From Photorhabdus cinerea (GTDB lineage: Bacteria; Pseudomonadota; Gammaproteobacteria; Enterobacterales; Enterobacteriaceae): a stretch of DNA of 64,000 nt. How positions within the stretch are numbered: the first letter of the stretch is position 1; each line of letters begins with the position of its first letter. Below, in pieces: positions 1 to 8,700 of the stretch. The DNA lies in contig NZ_PUJW01000005.1 of NCBI RefSeq assembly GCF_011189575.1, positions 1 to 64,000 on the forward strand. Reading direction: 5' to 3'. Under the pieces are notes generated by a model. That model searched no databases. It saw only the letters and a list, made by a program, of their open reading frames with translations, and was not told the origin of the DNA. The position numbers and the translations under genes are program-made.

Positions 1-1346
1 TACCGGCCAGAGTGACCAGTGCGGTTGTGAACGACCAGTACGGGGATATCGACAAAGACGGGTTGTATCGGGTGTCATTTGACTTTGACCGGGCGAGCTG
101 GCCGCAGGGGAGAGAAAGCCTGTGGGTGCGGTTGGCCCGGCCCTATGCGGGGGACACCTACGGTTTTCACTGGCCGTTGCTGGCGGGGACGGAAGTGGCG
201 ATTGCGTTTGAAGGGGGCGACCCGGACCGGCCCTATATCGCTCACGCGCTGCACGACTCGAAACACCCGGATCACGTCGCATTTTATAACTACAAACGTA
301 ACGTGCTGCGTACCCCGGCGAATAACAAACTGCGGATGGATGACGAGCGCGGGAAAGAGCACATCAAACTCAGTACTGAATACGGCGGTAAGAGCCAGCT
401 GAATCTGGGGCATCTTGTCGATGGTCAGCGCCCGCATCCGAAGAAACGGGGCGAGGGCTTTGAACTGCGCACCGATAGCTGGGGGGTGCTCCGCGCGGGT
501 AAGGGGTTGTTTATCAGTGCGGATGAACAGGCTAAAGCCGGGGGACCGGTGCTGGAGATGCAGGCGGCAATCAGTCAGTTACAGCAAGCGCAGGCGTTAA
601 CGGCGGCATTACGGGGTGCCGCTGAAACGGCCAACGCTGAATTAGCGGATTTGCAGCAACAAAAAGCGTTATTGAGTGACACCTTAACGGAACTGAAAAA
701 ATCCGCGTTGTTACTTTCTGCGCCGGAGGGGATTGCCCAGACGACGGCAAAAAGCCTCCAGCTTTCTGCGGGGGACAATGTGATGGTCACCAGTGGGGAA
801 AGTACCGATTTCAGCGTACTGAAAAAATTCACGGTGGCTGCCGGTGGGATGATCAGCCTGTTTGCTGAAAAACTGGGGATCAAACTGTTTGCCAGTTGGG
901 GCCGGGTAGAGATTCAGGCGCAGGGTGATGCAATGGGGCTGGAGGCATTGAAAGATATCACAGTAAGCAGTCATGAGGGCAAAGTGATCATCAGTGCAAA
1001 ACAGGAGATTTTGCTGACTTGTGGTGGGGGATATATCCGTATTGGCGACGGACAGGTGGAATGTGGTGCCCCGGCTCACATTATCCAGCGGGCAGGGACA
1101 TGGCAGAAGTTTGGTGGACAGAGTTTTAATCAGATGGCTTCCCAACGTGAGACCACGGATTTTTCTATAACACCGCAGGTACTCTGGGCTTTTGATGATT
1201 CACCCGTAAATAGCCAAAGCGGGCTTTTACACAACCAGGACAATAGCCGGCAATCCTTAGCGACAGGCTCTGACGGTGAAACCGCTAAACAGCAGCAATT
1301 AGGTGTGGAAAAAATGAAATTCTATTTAACAGAAGATAAGGAGTGA
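1..1346 (+). CDS. vgrG: VgrG, T6SS tip protein (C-terminal part, cut by window edge)
   Basis: This is the 3' part of a type VI secretion spike protein. The reading frame is open back to base 1, and the GTG at position 12 is internal, so the true start lies left of the window. VgrG trimers form the puncturing tip of the contractile T6SS and carry effectors. The visible start matches the gp27/gp5 OB-fold junction (a DGLYRVSFDFD-like strand and FHWPLLAGTEVAIAFEGGDPDRPYI). It is followed by a helical, Gln/Ala-rich stretch around residues 185-235 and a DUF2345-type beta-helix region ending in GGGYIRIGDGQVECG. No extra C-terminal enzymatic domain is visible. The stop lies three bases before the start of the downstream lipase, suggesting one transcript for tip and cargo. 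The family call is firm. Confidence 0.93.
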   Translation, partial: PARVTSAVVNDQYGDIDKDGLYRVSFDFDRASWPQGRESLWVRLARPYAGDTYGFHWPLLAGTEVAIAFEGGDPDRPYIAHALHDSKHPDHVAFYNYKRNVLRTPANNKLRMDDERGKEHIKLSTEYGGKSQLNLGHLVDGQRPHPKKRGEGFELRTDSWGVLRAGKGLFISADEQAKAGGPVLEMQAAISQLQQAQALTAALRGAAETANAELADLQQQKALLSDTLTELKKSALLLSAPEGIAQTTAKSLQLSAGDNVMVTSGESTDFSVLKKFTVAAGGMISLFAEKLGIKLFASWGRVEIQAQGDAMGLEALKDITVSSHEGKVIISAKQEILLTCGGGYIRIGDGQVECGAPAHIIQRAGTWQKFGGQSFNQMASQRETTDFSITPQVLWAFDDSPVNSQSGLLHNQDNSRQSLATGSDGETAKQQQLGVEKMKFYLTEDKE

Positions 1347-1349
1347 TTG

Positions 1350-2960
1350 ATGAAAGATTCATCAGAAAAAGTGATTGTTACCCCTGTTTATGACGAACAT
1401 GGCAGGTTGTATTACCCGTTAGTTAACGCGCCCAGTGAAAAAAATCTGAAAGCCATCTGTTACAAGGTGCCAAACCGGGTGATCCCGGTGATTTTCCTAC
1501 CCGGGGTGATGGGGAGTAATTTGCAGGATCAAAATGGAACGTCAGTTTGGTGTTTAAACACCAAAGTGGGTGCTTTGATGGATTGGGTTTTCAAGGGCGC
1601 AAAAGAGCGAAAAGAGTTACTTGATCCTGAAAACACTGTTGTCGATTCACGGGGAAGGGTGGATGACAATGATAAAGAATGCCCCAAGTTTTCTTCGCGG
1701 AAAGAGCGGGGCTGGGGGGAGGTAGCCTATATGAGTTACGGCAAGTTTTTGCCCTGGCTTCAGGCAGCGCTGGATGATCAGGATGATTTATTGAAAAACC
1801 GGCTGGAAAGTAATGGTGAAAAGACATTGCGTCAGCAACTGGAGTTTATGGATTTACAGGCTGAGACAGGGGAAGCCAGACTGACACGGGATGAAATTAA
1901 GCTGAGTTATCAGTATCAGTTTCCGGTTCATGTGATGGGGTATAACTGGCTTCAGTCTAATGTAGAGTCAGCAAAGCAATTGGTGGGCTATATTCATCAG
2001 GTAGTTACGGGCTATAAACGGCGGGGTCAGCCTTGTGAAAAGGTGATACTGGTCACGCATTCAATGGGGGGGCTGGTAGCGCGTCACTATTCAGAAATAT
2101 TGGGGGGATGTAATAAGATTCTGGGGATTGTGCATGGTGTGATGCCGACATTTGGTGCGCCGACGGCCTATAAGCGTATGAAAACGGGCGAAGCTAGCTT
2201 AGCTGGATTAGTGATAGGTAAAGATGGTGCACAGTTTACTGCCGTGATGGCGCAGTCACCGGGACCACTCCAGTTGTTGCCCGGTCTGAGATACGGCAAG
2301 TGGTGGTTGAAGATTGATGATGGAAATACACGTCATAGCTTACCGGAGCGTGACCCTTATGAAGAAATTTACTTACAGCGCGATAAGTGGTGGGGGTTAT
2401 GCGAAGAGCGTTTCATTAACCCGGAAAATAAGGCAAAAAACCGGGCGGTAATGCAGGCAGATTGGGAGAACTTTACAAAAATAATCAGAAAAGATGTGCG
2501 TAGTTTTATAGAAGAATTAACTGACTGTTACCACAGCAATACCTATGCTTTTTATGGTAACAGCACGAAACACCGCTCTTATGGCACCGTCCGCTGGGTA
2601 GCCCGTAAAGATTATTTTAATCGACCAAGTAATCCTGAACGGGCATTTAATAGCCCGATATTTGACCCGGCTGGTGCCGAATTTTCAGATATGCGCAGTG
2701 TCAGATATCCAATATACCCTGACAGTGACTATTCTCTAATACAGACTTTTGCTATAGCGGACCCACAGGAGCCGGGTGATGGCACTGTACCCGTTCAGGG
2801 AGGGAAGTTTACCGCTAGCGGCCTGCGTTCAATATTGGGGGCGGAGGTTGAGCATGAAGATGCCTATGATACCGACAAAACGCGTTTTTTTACCCTGCGA
2901 GCGATTGTCAAGATAGCACAATCTATTAAACAAACTTCTCTGGCCTACCCAGATGAATAG
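1350..2960 (+). CDS. Tle4-like T6SS lipase effector (alpha/beta hydrolase)
   Basis: A 536-residue putative phospholipase delivered by the adjacent VgrG. It has an alpha/beta-hydrolase lead strand (VIPVIFLPGVMGSNL, residues 45-59) and a nucleophile elbow THSMGG with the candidate catalytic Ser near residue 238; the first Gly of the usual GxSxG is Thr. This layout fits the PGAP1/LCAT-like Tle4 family of antibacterial lipases. There is no signal peptide, as expected for a T6SS cargo. A TTG at 1347 is in frame, but AAGGAG at 1338-1343 is better spaced for the ATG at 1350. The 3' end overlaps the next gene by 8 bases, the usual effector-immunity coupling. Effector function is inferred from family and context. 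The catalytic Asp/His were not assigned. Confidence 0.85.
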   Translation: MKDSSEKVIVTPVYDEHGRLYYPLVNAPSEKNLKAICYKVPNRVIPVIFLPGVMGSNLQDQNGTSVWCLNTKVGALMDWVFKGAKERKELLDPENTVVDSRGRVDDNDKECPKFSSRKERGWGEVAYMSYGKFLPWLQAALDDQDDLLKNRLESNGEKTLRQQLEFMDLQAETGEARLTRDEIKLSYQYQFPVHVMGYNWLQSNVESAKQLVGYIHQVVTGYKRRGQPCEKVILVTHSMGGLVARHYSEILGGCNKILGIVHGVMPTFGAPTAYKRMKTGEASLAGLVIGKDGAQFTAVMAQSPGPLQLLPGLRYGKWWLKIDDGNTRHSLPERDPYEEIYLQRDKWWGLCEERFINPENKAKNRAVMQADWENFTKIIRKDVRSFIEELTDCYHSNTYAFYGNSTKHRSYGTVRWVARKDYFNRPSNPERAFNSPIFDPAGAEFSDMRSVRYPIYPDSDYSLIQTFAIADPQEPGDGTVPVQGGKFTASGLRSILGAEVEHEDAYDTDKTRFFTLRAIVKIAQSIKQTSLAYPDE

Positions 2961-4038
2961 AAAAAAAGTACTTGTTATTTCGATTGCCAGCCTGCTTGTG
3001 CTGGTGTTTTACGGGGTGTGGCGTCGGTTGCAACCCTATCCCCCACATACTGTATTAAATCAGAAGGAACAATTAGCTGTGGACAAATTATTAGCAAACT
3101 TACAAACCCGTTGCATTGGCCGGTATTTGGTTGATTTGCCGGAAGCGTACAATAATACCCTCAATGGTGCTGTTTGGGTGAACAAGAATCGGGTGGAAAC
3201 TCAACGGCTCTATTTGCCTGCTTTTGAACAACGTATCCAATTGCGGGAGCAGGCATTACGGCAGACAAGAATAACGAAGGACATTAATATGCCCTATTTA
3301 AAGAATATTTATTCTGTCCCTCAGGGGATGAAAGGGATTATTTTTGAACGCATAGAAAATGTAAGCGTTGATGATGCATTCAGAGTACTGGAGGCTTACT
3401 TGTACAGTAATGGGGTAGCAATTAAGGTAGAAATGGAGACGACAAATGGTTCAGCCGCTCGCTATGATAAAGACAGGGCATCCTACCCTGCTGTATATGC
3501 CAATACAACTCAGAAAGATTTAGTTACATTGAGGGATTTATTATCCCGTATACAGGGACGTGCAGAAACAGAAATTCCGACGACGGCGGGAAGTTGTATT
3601 TCCAATGCGTTTATTGCTGATAACCAAAGGGATAAGGAACGTATACAGGCATGGTATAAAGCCAGGCCGGATAATTATTTGAATGTCACGATGATGACAA
3701 ATAATTATATTCAGGAAGACGACAGTATGCTGGAGCGCCTTAGTGTAATTAAAGCGGCCCTGTACCGGGGGCATATTTTCCGTAAAGGAGTTAGAAAGAT
3801 TAATGGGCTGGATACCGAGGAATTATTGGCGGTGGGATTACAGCAGAATAGTGATGATCCGCGTTATCAGTTTACATTATTAACCAATGAGAAAACTGGC
3901 GGAAAAAAAACACCGGTATTTGATTTGACGGTAATGAACAATGGAGAGTTGCCAACGGCTTATACCCAGAATGAAATAGTGGCGTTCTGGGATGCAATTA
4001 GCCAGACCGTCAGAGTCAGGCCGGGCGCTTTCAAATAG
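2953..4038 (+). CDS. Tli4-like T6SS immunity protein
   Basis: A 361-residue protein with a short cytoplasmic N-terminus, one hydrophobic segment at about residues 5-20 (VLVISIASLLVLVFYGV) and a long, probably periplasmic domain. Conserved-looking blocks such as LLANLQTRCIGRYLVDLPEAY and the later KGVRKINGLDTEELLA resemble the Tli4 family that binds and neutralises Tle4 lipases in the periplasm. Its ATG lies inside the end of the lipase gene (ATGAATAG), so the two are translationally coupled. Two cysteines (in QTRCIGR and AGSCIS) could form a disulfide. Role and location are inferred from the family resemblance and the effector-immunity arrangement; specificity for this particular lipase is untested. 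Confidence 0.8.
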   Translation: MNRKKVLVISIASLLVLVFYGVWRRLQPYPPHTVLNQKEQLAVDKLLANLQTRCIGRYLVDLPEAYNNTLNGAVWVNKNRVETQRLYLPAFEQRIQLREQALRQTRITKDINMPYLKNIYSVPQGMKGIIFERIENVSVDDAFRVLEAYLYSNGVAIKVEMETTNGSAARYDKDRASYPAVYANTTQKDLVTLRDLLSRIQGRAETEIPTTAGSCISNAFIADNQRDKERIQAWYKARPDNYLNVTMMTNNYIQEDDSMLERLSVIKAALYRGHIFRKGVRKINGLDTEELLAVGLQQNSDDPRYQFTLLTNEKTGGKKTPVFDLTVMNNGELPTAYTQNEIVAFWDAISQTVRVRPGAFK

Positions 4039-4171
4039 CGATAAAAATAGGCTTTAAATTAAAATCCTGATAAGCATGTCAGGATAACGGGAATCAAGGT
4101 GAATCAGAATGATAAAGCCTGATGATTCACTGTTCGTTTAAGGGTGAAGATTGTGCATGGGTAAAGATTGA

Positions 4172-4267
4172 ATAAAGAATATCTGCCTGATTTTATTGGC
4201 AACTGTGGCTGTTTTCTCTGTGGAAGGTTGTTTTTTAAATAATGAATTAATGAGAGGTTCAATGTGA
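4172..4267 (+). pseudogene. Lipoprotein-like small ORF without a normal start codon
   Basis: From an ATA codon at 4172 the frame encodes a basic start (IKN), a hydrophobic run ICLILLATVAVFSVEGC and a short tail ending NNELMRGSM. This has the form of a lipoprotein signal peptide with a VEGC lipobox-like site. The frame is closed upstream by TGA, so no ATG, GTG or TTG is available. Either the start codon has mutated from ATG to ATA, or the resemblance is accidental. Its stop (4265-4267) overlaps the GTG start of the next small membrane protein. Function unknown. Confidence 0.3.
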
Positions 4268-4491
4268 TCCACTTTGGTTTTTGGGATACGGTATTAATCT
4301 GTATTTTCCTTGTTTTCTATTATGCCTGGCCGTTTATAGTGATGATTGATGGCGTTGTCATTTATCAGACTGTCAAATGTATTAAGCAAAAGAAATACAA
4401 ACGTCTCCTGTTCTTAATCCCGGTGGCGGTATTACTGAGTGGGCCGCTTATTTATTTTTTAATTCAATGGTTAAAAGTATGGAGCTATTAA
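4264..4491 (+). CDS. Small hydrophobic membrane protein, unknown function
   Basis: A 75-residue protein starting at GTG, preceded by a GAGAGG ribosome-binding site near 4251. Two strongly hydrophobic stretches (about residues 5-34 and 46-70) flank a basic loop KCIKQKKYKR, so a two- or three-pass inner-membrane protein is likely. I do not recognise a family. It sits between the T6SS immunity gene and a tssM fragment, so it may be an accessory immunity or orphan island gene; that is inference from position only. Confidence 0.5.
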   Translation: MIHFGFWDTVLICIFLVFYYAWPFIVMIDGVVIYQTVKCIKQKKYKRLLFLIPVAVLLSGPLIYFLIQWLKVWSY

Positions 4492-4590
4492 AATCAAAAT
4501 TAATAACGAAGTATCCCGGTATAACAGATGATTTCCAGATACCTGATGATTTATTTAGGGTTATTTTGATAACCAATAGAGGATATCACC

Positions 4591-4677
4591 ATGTCTGGTA
4601 GGATTTGTTTAAGTGATACCCCCTGTGGGTGTCATATATTGAATTCAATGCTTCATCATGATGTCGAGTCATCATGA
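4591..4677 (+). pseudogene. Possible PAAR-protein remnant (28 codons)
   Basis: An ATG behind GAGGATATC at 4580-4588 opens 28 codons beginning MSGRICLSDT and continuing PCGCHIL before two tandem TGA codons. The first ten residues resemble the start of short PAAR spike-tip proteins, and the PCGC segment is reminiscent of their Cys-rich end, as if the middle had been deleted. The match is short. T6SS context (VgrG before, TssM tail after) is the main support. Confidence 0.3.
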
Positions 4678-5015
4678 TGAGCTGGCCGAGAGAGACATAC
4701 AGACCGGGGGTAATGCTGACTTGGGCCAGTGTGAATGCGGGGTCATGTTTATTTGGGGATTATCAGGGGAACTGGGGGCTGGTCCGCTGGCTGGAACGGG
4801 CGAAAGCGGAGAGGCTGGATGAGAGCCGTTATCGGTTAACGTTTGTGGCCCCGGATGGTTTGCCGCTGACGTGGATTTTACGCACGGAAGTGGGCCGGGG
4901 ACCGCTGGCGTTGCTGAAACTGCGGGGATTTACGTTGCCGAAGGAGATTTTTGAGGTTACTCCGGGTAAGGAGATGCAAGCCGTGACAACTGATGAAGAT
5001 TGGGAGGAAGAATAA
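4674..5015 (+). pseudogene. Detached C-terminal tail of TssM (IcmF/VasK)
   Basis: A 113-codon frame, more GC-rich than its surroundings. It encodes the end of a TssM-type T6SS membrane-complex protein: FGDYQGNWGLVRWLERAKAE, then a strand-rich segment with YRLTFVAPDG, LTWILRTEVG, GPLALLKLRGF and LPKEIFEV. Full TssM proteins are about 1,100-1,200 residues with N-terminal membrane helices and a cytoplasmic NTPase domain, all absent here. The frame is closed immediately upstream and the sequence before it is AT-rich, so this is a truncated remnant and not the end of an intact gene. It may still be translated from ATG 4674 or 4677, but assembly into a T6SS is unlikely. Confidence 0.7.
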
Positions 5016-5059
5016 TCAGGTGTTGTATCACATAAGCAAGGAAAGCTAGATCTGAAAGA

Positions 5060-5085
5060 GAAACACCGCAAACATGCGGTGTTTC
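5060..5085. terminator. Hairpin downstream of pykF
   Basis: A perfect 11-bp stem (gaaacaccgca / tgcggtgtttc) with loop AACA, in the convergent space between the TssM fragment and pykF. It lacks a long T-run on either strand but is placed to end pykF transcription. Confidence 0.6.
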
Positions 5086-5107
5086 AGAAATAAAGCCAAA
5101 TATTAAA

Positions 5108-6517
5108 TTAAAGAACGTGAACAGAAGAGGTGTTGGTTGTACCGCTTGGAACCAGAGCGCCAGATACCATAACCACGATTTCGCCTTTCTTTGCCAAACC
5201 GCTAGCCAGTGCCGCTTCTTTACCGATACGGTAGAAGTCATCAGTTGATGCGATCTCTTTGACGATTTGCGTAGAAACACCTTTAACCAGAAGCAATTGA
5301 CGTGCTGTTACTTCATTCGTGGTTAACGCCAAAATAGGGGCACCTGGGAAGTATTTACGGACAGATTTGGCAGATTTACCACCATATGTTGCAACCACAA
5401 TCAAAGGTGCTTCCAGTTTTTCTGCGGTTTCAACCGCTCCACGGCATACCGCTTCGGTTACGCGTAGTTTACGGCAATTGACAGCTTCAATACGGCTTGG
5501 CATGACTCGGTCTGTACGCTCACAAATTGTTGCCATGATAGTCACCGCTTCTACGGGATATTTGCCTTTTGCGCTTTCACCGGAAAGCATAACAGCATCA
5601 GTACCATCCAGAATAGCGTTAGCAACGTCTCCCGCTTCTGCGCGAGTAGGGCGCGGATTTTTGATCATGGAATCCAGCATTTGAGTTGCAGTAATCACAA
5701 CTTTGCGAGCCATGTTACATTTTTCAATCATCATTTTCTGGGCGAAGATAACTTCTTCCACTGGGATTTCAACACCCAGGTCACCACGGGCAACCATAAT
5801 CCCGTCAGAAGCTGCCAGGATCTCATCAAAGTTGTTCAGACCTTCTTGGTTTTCAATCTTAGAGATGATTTGAATATTTTCACCGCCGTGGGCTTCTAGA
5901 TGTTCACGGATTTCCAGAACATCAGAGCGTTTACGGATAAAAGAAGCGGCAACGAAATCAACACCTTGTTGGCAACCGAAGATTAAATCTTGTTTATCTT
6001 TCTCTGCTAAGGCAGGCAGGCTGATAGAAATACCTGGCAGGTTAACACCTTTGTTTTCACCCAAGTCGCCATTGTTCAGAACTTGACAAATGACTTCTGA
6101 CTCAGTGACTTCTTTGACTGTCATGCCGATTAAGCCATCATCAACCAGAACTGTGTTACCCGGCGCTAAATCAGCAGGAAAGCCACTGTAAGTGACAGCA
6201 ACACGGTCTTTGTTACCGATAACTGAAGTATCGGTGGTAAAAGTGAAAGTTTGACCCGCAGTCAGGGAAACATCATTACTGCCTTCCAGCTTCATGGTGC
6301 GGATTTCAGGGCCTTTAGTATCCAGCAAAATAGCTGCTTGCTTACCTGTTTTAGTCATAACTGAGCGAATGTTTTGAATACGCTGACCGTGTTCTTCATA
6401 GTCTCCGTGTGAAAAATTGAGACGCATAACATTCATGCCAGCATTCAACAATTCAGCCAGTTTTTCCTCGGATTCTGTTTTTGGTCCGATAGTGCAAACA
6501 ATTTTGGTTTTTTTCAT
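5108..6517 (-). CDS. pykF: Pyruvate kinase I
   Basis: A 469-residue glycolytic enzyme converting phosphoenolpyruvate and ADP to pyruvate and ATP; the type I isozyme is activated by fructose-1,6-bisphosphate. Near full-length identity in pattern to enterobacterial PykF: N-terminal KKTKIVCTIGPKTES, the substrate/metal region MRLNFSHGDYEEH and DTKGPEIRT, the ISKIENQEGL and MVARGDLGVEIP segments, and NPRPTRAEAGDVANAILDGTDAVMLSGE with the family signature. The C-terminal allosteric domain is intact and ends SSVHVL. In E. coli and Yersinia lpp lies directly downstream of pykF; here that position holds T6SS debris instead. Confidence 0.98.
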   Translation of the reverse strand: MKKTKIVCTIGPKTESEEKLAELLNAGMNVMRLNFSHGDYEEHGQRIQNIRSVMTKTGKQAAILLDTKGPEIRTMKLEGSNDVSLTAGQTFTFTTDTSVIGNKDRVAVTYSGFPADLAPGNTVLVDDGLIGMTVKEVTESEVICQVLNNGDLGENKGVNLPGISISLPALAEKDKQDLIFGCQQGVDFVAASFIRKRSDVLEIREHLEAHGGENIQIISKIENQEGLNNFDEILAASDGIMVARGDLGVEIPVEEVIFAQKMMIEKCNMARKVVITATQMLDSMIKNPRPTRAEAGDVANAILDGTDAVMLSGESAKGKYPVEAVTIMATICERTDRVMPSRIEAVNCRKLRVTEAVCRGAVETAEKLEAPLIVVATYGGKSAKSVRKYFPGAPILALTTNEVTARQLLLVKGVSTQIVKEIASTDDFYRIGKEAALASGLAKKGEIVVMVSGALVPSGTTNTSSVHVL

Positions 6518-6970
6518 GACAATTTATCTACAGGTTTTTAATGGATGAAAATAGTGAGCCGTCAACTTTATGGTTTGCGCAGATATCATCTTGTGCTGAA
6601 AGTTGCGCAATACCATTAAGGACAGGTGACGGAGAAGATATGCGGTATCTTTTTGTGTGAGGTAGACACATGTAACTATACGAGCATATACGTACTATCA
6701 ATCTGTGATTTTTCAGTGTTCGTAAATTAATGTGCTGAAACCATTCAACTATAAATTGCGCCGTATTATAAAGAGTTATTTTTGTTAAATGAATTAAAAA
6801 ATGATTGTGTAGATTAATTATAACAGTAAAACCAGAAAATGGCACAAATTGCAGCAGGAAGTTATGACTTATAGTGTGATTTCTATCTAAAAAATCAACG
6901 AGTTATCTCATTTCAGAAAACGATCTTTCCGCCATTAAGACGCTGAAATAAAGGATTGGTTCTAAAGATT
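6518..6970. other. Intergenic region, pykF promoter side
   Basis: About 450 bases of AT-rich sequence between pykF and the tRNA genes, both on the minus strand. It must hold the pykF promoter and leader. An open frame at 6528-6845 on the minus strand has no ribosome-binding site or recognisable protein pattern. No convincing Cra operator was seen. Confidence 0.5.
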
Positions 6971-7047
6971 TGGTGCGTCCGAGTGGACTCGAACCACCGA
7001 CCCCCACCATGTCAAGGTGGTGCTCTAACCAACTGAGCTACGGACGC
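6971..7047 (-). tRNA. valW: tRNA-Val(GAC), downstream copy
   Basis: Reading the minus strand gives a complete 77-nt cloverleaf: acceptor GCGTCCG/CGGACGC, D-arm GCTC..GAGC, anticodon stem CCACC/GGTGG around loop TTGACAT (anticodon GAC), a T-arm with GGTTCGAGTCC, and encoded CCA. The sequence is the same as the copy 31 bp away at 7079. The pair corresponds to E. coli valV-valW, also near mdtK. Confidence 0.97.
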
Positions 7048-7078
7048 ACTAAGAAGAGAGACTATCAACCAACCAATC

Positions 7079-7155
7079 TGGTGCGTCCGAGTGGACTCGA
7101 ACCACCGACCCCCACCATGTCAAGGTGGTGCTCTAACCAACTGAGCTACGGACGC
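7079..7155 (-). tRNA. valV: tRNA-Val(GAC), upstream copy
   Basis: A second 77-nt tRNA-Val(GAC), identical over its whole length to the copy at 6971-7047 and with the CCA end encoded. The two are transcribed leftwards, very probably as one precursor, with a 31-bp spacer. Confidence 0.97.
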
Positions 7156-7326
7156 AATCTAAATTGCATTGGTGACAGCGGGGACGAATGTTAGCGGCCA
7201 GTTAGCCTTCTTGCAAGGGGAATAATACAAATTATTGTTTAACTGCTCGTATTTGCATCTTTTACAGTGAATTTGTCGTTTATTCCTACAGTAAAAATAT
7301 TCGTCCCCGGCTTTATAGAAAACAAA

Positions 7327-8700
7327 TCAACGGGCTGAGCGCTGCAGAATTATCTCATCTGATTGTTTTTGTATCCATAACATACGGAAGGATATCATTA
7401 TTGCTGATGCGGTCAGGCCAAGAATAAAGCCGATCCAGAATCCTGTTGGCCCCATAGCAGGAACAATGTAGTTGGTTAATCCCAGAATATAACCACTTGG
7501 TAGCCCCAGAATCCAATAAGAGCTGAAAGTGATATAGAAGATAGATCGTGTATCTTTATATCCACGTAAGACACCAGTACCAACAACTTGTATTGCATCT
7601 GATAATTGGTAGAAAGCGGCAAACAGCATCAGATGTGACGCCATGATGACAACTTCAGGGTCGTCGTTATACATCAAGGCAATCGGTTCTCGCAGAATGA
7701 TAGTAAAGATTGCGGTAAAACAGGAGAACATCAAACCTACGGCAATACCGGTATAAGCTGATATACGGGCGCTCTCAATAGATCCTTGTCCCAGGTTGTA
7801 TCCCACTCGAATAGTCGCTGCAATGCCTAAAGATATTGGAAACATGAACATCAATGAACTGAAATTCAGGGCGATCTGATGCCCTGCAACAGCGGTAACT
7901 CCTAAAGGGGCGACCAATAATGCCACTATCGCAAATAGAGTAATTTCAAAAAACATTGCCATAGCAATAGGCAAACCGAGAGCTGAGATACGTTTCAGGG
8001 TATGCCATTCTGGTGCCACAAAACGACGCACAGGGCGGATATCTTTTTGTGATGATGAATGTTTCACATATAAACGCATTAAAAGAAACATGGCCCAGTA
8101 AACGCTAGCGGTAGCAACACCACAGCCAACACCACCCAGAGCAGGAGCGCCGAATTTACCGTGAATGAATATGTAGTTAATCGGGATGTTAATTAATAAT
8201 CCTAAAAAACTAATAATCATTCCTGGTTTGGTTTTCGACAAACCCTCGCATTGATTACGAAGTACCTGATAAAACAGGTAACCTGGCGCGCCCCACATTA
8301 TTGCGTGGATAAATCCAACGGCTTTTTCTGCTAAAAGCGGATCTATATTGTGTTGTTTATCAATTAGAAATTTACAGTTGTATAGAATAGCAATAATTAT
8401 GATTGAGAGAAAAGTCGCTAACCAAAATCCTTGTTGTGTTTGGTTCGCAATCATTTTTCTACGACCAGAACCATTCATTTGCGCAATAATTGGTGTCAAG
8501 GCCACTAGCAGGCCATAACCAAATAAGATAACTGGTAGCCAGATAGAGGTACCAACAGCAACTGCGGACATATCTGTTGCACTGACGCTACCTGCCATAA
8601 CCGTATCCACAACTCCCATCGCAGTTTGTGAGAATTGGGCAATGATGACAGGGATACCTAGAGCAAGCAGATTACGCGCTTCTTTTAAATACTTCTGCAC
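7327..8700 (-). CDS. mdtK: MATE-family multidrug efflux pump MdtK (NorM)
   Basis: A 457-residue inner-membrane protein with about twelve hydrophobic segments in two homologous halves, typical of MatE cation antiporters that expel cationic drugs and fluoroquinolones in exchange for Na+ or H+. The N-terminus (EARNLLALGIPVIIAQFSQT, MGVVDTVMAGSVSATDMSAV) and the second-half GLPIAMAMFFE segment match E. coli MdtK. It is divergent from ribC, as in E. coli, and follows the valVW pair. Length is normal. Confidence 0.95.
   Translation of the reverse strand: MQKYLKEARNLLALGIPVIIAQFSQTAMGVVDTVMAGSVSATDMSAVAVGTSIWLPVILFGYGLLVALTPIIAQMNGSGRRKMIANQTQQGFWLATFLSIIIIAILYNCKFLIDKQHNIDPLLAEKAVGFIHAIMWGAPGYLFYQVLRNQCEGLSKTKPGMIISFLGLLINIPINYIFIHGKFGAPALGGVGCGVATASVYWAMFLLMRLYVKHSSSQKDIRPVRRFVAPEWHTLKRISALGLPIAMAMFFEITLFAIVALLVAPLGVTAVAGHQIALNFSSLMFMFPISLGIAATIRVGYNLGQGSIESARISAYTGIAVGLMFSCFTAIFTIILREPIALMYNDDPEVVIMASHLMLFAAFYQLSDAIQVVGTGVLRGYKDTRSIFYITFSSYWILGLPSGYILGLTNYIVPAMGPTGFWIGFILGLTASAIMISFRMLWIQKQSDEIILQRSAR

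Noticed and set aside
6528..6845. 105-codon minus-strand frame in the pykF leader
   Set aside because: No ribosome-binding site, no protein-like pattern, and it occupies the region expected to hold the pykF promoter.
6970..7194. Plus-strand frame with a repeated peptide
   Set aside because: It is the antisense of the two tRNA-Val genes; the peptide repeat is the tRNA repeat.
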